Source of the DNA: Planctomycetota bacterium
GTDB lineage: Bacteria; Planctomycetota; PLA2; JAEUHO01
NCBI GenBank assembly: GCA_026647295.1
Contig: JAPKHB010000200.1
Span: forward strand, 1-7,198
Direction: 5' to 3'
Length of the DNA stretch: 7,198 nucleotides
The notes under the pieces were generated by a model that searched no databases, was not told the origin of the DNA, and worked only from the letters and a program-made list of their open reading frames with translations. A program made the translations under genes and the position numbers. Below, one piece after another: positions 5,277 to 7,198 of this stretch (within the stretch, counting starts at the first letter, position 1; every line of letters begins with the position of its first letter).

Positions 5277-7198
5277 GGCGCTGGGGCTGGGCTCTGCTGC
5301 TCGCCGGCCTCGTCGGCGCGCCGCCGGGGCGCCCGGCGCACGCAGAAGATCCGCCCGGGCGGGTGCTGGCGCTGGGCGAAGACGACCTCGGCCTTGCGGG
5401 CGCGGTGCTCGTCGCCGCCGACGTGGCGCTGGAGGAGATGCCGCTGTTGGGGGCGGGCGCGCCGGTGCTCGCCACCGGCGACGCCGCGGGGGTGATCCGG
5501 CTGCCCCCGCGGGGGCCCGCGGCGACCGGGCGCTGGCTGGTCGTGGCCCCGGGACACGCGCCCGTGCTGGTGCCGGCCGGACCGGGACCCCATCTGCTCC
5601 GGTTGCCGCCGGCCCGGCCGAGCCGAGGCCGGCTGCGCGCGGCCGACCCGGAGGGGGCGCCGCCCGCGGGCCTCATCGTGGCCACGCCGCTGCCCGGCGA
5701 GGGCGAGGTGGCCCACGCGAGCCCGATCGACGCCGACGGCGGCTGGGAACTCCCGAACCTTCACGCGGGCCGCTACCGGCTCTGGCTGCGCCAGGGCGGG
5801 GGCCGTTGGCGGCCGCTCGGCACCCTGGCGGCCGGTGACCAGCGCTGGCGCCCGCCCGAAGCCGTGGGGGGCCTCGCCGGGGAACTGATCGAGGACACCG
5901 GCGGTCGCAGCCCACCGGCCGGGCGCGTCGGCCTCGCCCTCACGCGCCTGCCCCCCGACGGCGCCGAGGTGCGGGCGCACAGCGACGCCAAGGGCCGCTT
6001 CCATTTCCCGGCCCTGCGCCCGGGCGTGTGGGAGCTCACCATCGCCGACCCGGCCTGGGAACCTGTCGAAGGGGCGCCCCTGCGCTACGCCGTGGAAGCC
6101 GGGGCGGACACGGAGGGCCTCTCCGTGCTGCTGCGCCGCCGACGCTTCGTGACCGGGCGCGTCGAGGACGCCGACGGGCGACCCGTGGCGGGGGCGCAGG
6201 TGCGCCTGTTGGGCGTGGTCCGCGAGCCTCCGCTCGCCGTCCCGCCGCCCGGCGAGAGCGACGCGGCCGGCCACTTCCGCCTCGGGCCCGCGAGCCCGGC
6301 CGACGGCTATCGTCTCGCCGTGCTGTCCGCGGCGGGGGGGACCTTCCTCTCGCACCCCTTCGCGGTGGTCGAGACCGCCGACACCGCGTTGCTGCCCGTG
6401 CGCCTGCGCCCGGCCTGGCGCCTGGAACTCAAGGTGCGCGACGCCGACGGCCGTGCGGTGGCCGGCGCGTGGGCCGAGGCCGACGACGCGACCCGGGCGC
6501 TGGACGCCGCCCACTCGCTCGCGCGCCGGGCGGGCGGCGACGCCGAGGGGCTCCTGGTCCTGGACGGGCTCCCGCCCGAGGACGTGCGCGTGCGCGTCGG
6601 CGCGCCCGGGTTCCAGCCGGAAGAGATCGAGGTGCCCCGGCCGGGCACCGGCGCGCTGCGCCGCGAGACGGTGCACCTGGCACCGGGCCTGGCGGTCGAG
6701 GGGCGCATCCTCCCGGGCGAGGGCGGGGTGGCGCCGCCCTACGGCCTCGTGCTCGAGTCCCCGGCGGGGGCGGAGCCGCGGCGCCTGGAGAGCGACGCCG
6801 CGGGCGCCTTTGCCTTTGGCGGGCTGGCGCCGGGCCCATACGACCTCGTCGTGTGGCCGCGGGCCACGCCCGCGGGCGCCGGGGCCTGGCTCGCGCGCTT
6901 TGAGAACCTCGCCGCCGGCCAGGCGCCGGTGGAACTCACCCTCCCCGCGCGGGGCCGCCTGCGCGTGCGACTGACCGGCCTGCTCGCCGACGGGCCGGCG
7001 GCCGAGGTCGTGGTGCTCGGCCGCGAACGCGGGCCGGGGGAGGCGGCCGCGCGGGGCGCGGAGCGCTGGCGGGAGTTGCTGCGCGCGAGCGTCCCCGCAG
7101 AGGGCCTGGGCGAGGTGCTGCTGGCGGGCCTTGCGCCCGGCGGCTACGTCGTGCGTGCGCGCCAGGGCGCGCGCGAGGCGGCCCGCCAGCCCCTCGCC
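5273..7198 (+). CDS. Secreted protein with tandem carboxypeptidase-regulatory/Ig-like domains, 3' end beyond window
   Basis: The frame is open for 642 codons from ATG 5273 to the window edge with no stop. The start overlaps the tsaE stop as ATGA. Residues 1-24 form a typical signal peptide: MRRWGW, a hydrophobic core ALLLAGLVGA, and AHA before Glu25, so export through Sec is likely. The mature part is a series of beta-sandwich-like units of 70-100 residues, roughly at 199-265, 293-370, 384-455, 473-530 and from 560 on. Units share the carboxypeptidase regulatory-like pattern: GRVEDADGRPVAGAQVRLLG, then D-x-x-G-x-F-x-F-x-x-L-x-PG-x-Y/W-x-L (for example SDAKGRFHFPALRPGVWEL and SDAAGAFAFGGLAPGPYDL). 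No catalytic motif, membrane anchor or sorting signal is seen so far; one may lie in the missing C terminus. Such proteins are usually surface or periplasmic binding/adhesive modules. Specific role unknown. Confidence 0.82.
   Translation, partial: MRRWGWALLLAGLVGAPPGRPAHAEDPPGRVLALGEDDLGLAGAVLVAADVALEEMPLLGAGAPVLATGDAAGVIRLPPRGPAATGRWLVVAPGHAPVLVPAGPGPHLLRLPPARPSRGRLRAADPEGAPPAGLIVATPLPGEGEVAHASPIDADGGWELPNLHAGRYRLWLRQGGGRWRPLGTLAAGDQRWRPPEAVGGLAGELIEDTGGRSPPAGRVGLALTRLPPDGAEVRAHSDAKGRFHFPALRPGVWELTIADPAWEPVEGAPLRYAVEAGADTEGLSVLLRRRRFVTGRVEDADGRPVAGAQVRLLGVVREPPLAVPPPGESDAAGHFRLGPASPADGYRLAVLSAAGGTFLSHPFAVVETADTALLPVRLRPAWRLELKVRDADGRAVAGAWAEADDATRALDAAHSLARRAGGDAEGLLVLDGLPPEDVRVRVGAPGFQPEEIEVPRPGTGALRRETVHLAPGLAVEGRILPGEGGVAPPYGLVLESPAGAEPRRLESDAAGAFAFGGLAPGPYDLVVWPRATPAGAGAWLARFENLAAGQAPVELTLPARGRLRVRLTGLLADGPAAEVVVLGRERGPGEAAARGAERWRELLRASVPAEGLGEVLLAGLAPGGYVVRARQGAREAARQPLA

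Noticed and set aside
3558..6676. Several minus-strand frames of more than 500 codons opposite thiL, tsaE and the secreted protein.
   Set aside because: They are Arg/Pro/Ala-rich shadows without motifs, and the plus strand carries clear ThiL and TsaE signatures.

Overview
The window reads as a mosaic of three pieces of DNA whose junctions cut through genes. There is no RNA gene, insertion sequence or CRISPR array. Piece 1 (about 1-163) is low in GC: I count 21 G/C in the 60 bases 61-120. On the minus strand it encodes an internal fragment of a YdeI/OmpD-associated family protein. Piece 2 (about 164-2830) is GC-rich and also codes on the minus strand. It holds the 3' part of a membrane-anchored c-type cytochrome gene, then narG, the catalytic subunit of respiratory nitrate reductase. 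narG is complete at its start but stops being NarG-like after about 729 of the usual ~1,240 residues. Piece 3 (about 2837-7198) is very GC-rich (50 G/C in 2941-3000) and codes on the plus strand. It is a tight operon: a HEAT-like repeat protein lacking its start, thiL, tsaE, and a long secreted multi-domain protein that runs off the right edge.

The left junction joins two reading frames from clearly different base compositions. At the second junction two divergent genes both lack a start codon, and no promoter space separates them. Such a layout is typical of a chimeric metagenomic contig. A real rearrangement or insertion of a nitrate-reductase fragment is possible but less likely. Piece 1 looks like a low-GC bacterium. 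Pieces 2 and 3 come from a high-GC bacterium or bacteria. HEAT repeats and secreted carboxypeptidase-regulatory-like domain proteins are common in Planctomycetota, Myxococcota and related groups, but I cannot assign a phylum.

Functionally, piece 2 belongs to anaerobic nitrate respiration: the cytochrome gene ends 3 bases before narG starts, so the two were co-transcribed in the source genome. Piece 3 is a housekeeping operon: ThiL makes thiamine diphosphate and TsaE supports t6A tRNA modification. It is flanked by a repeat protein and a secreted protein of unknown role, with 4-base start/stop overlaps at two of its three gene boundaries. I see no clear new biological system. The main point for a reader is the mosaic structure.
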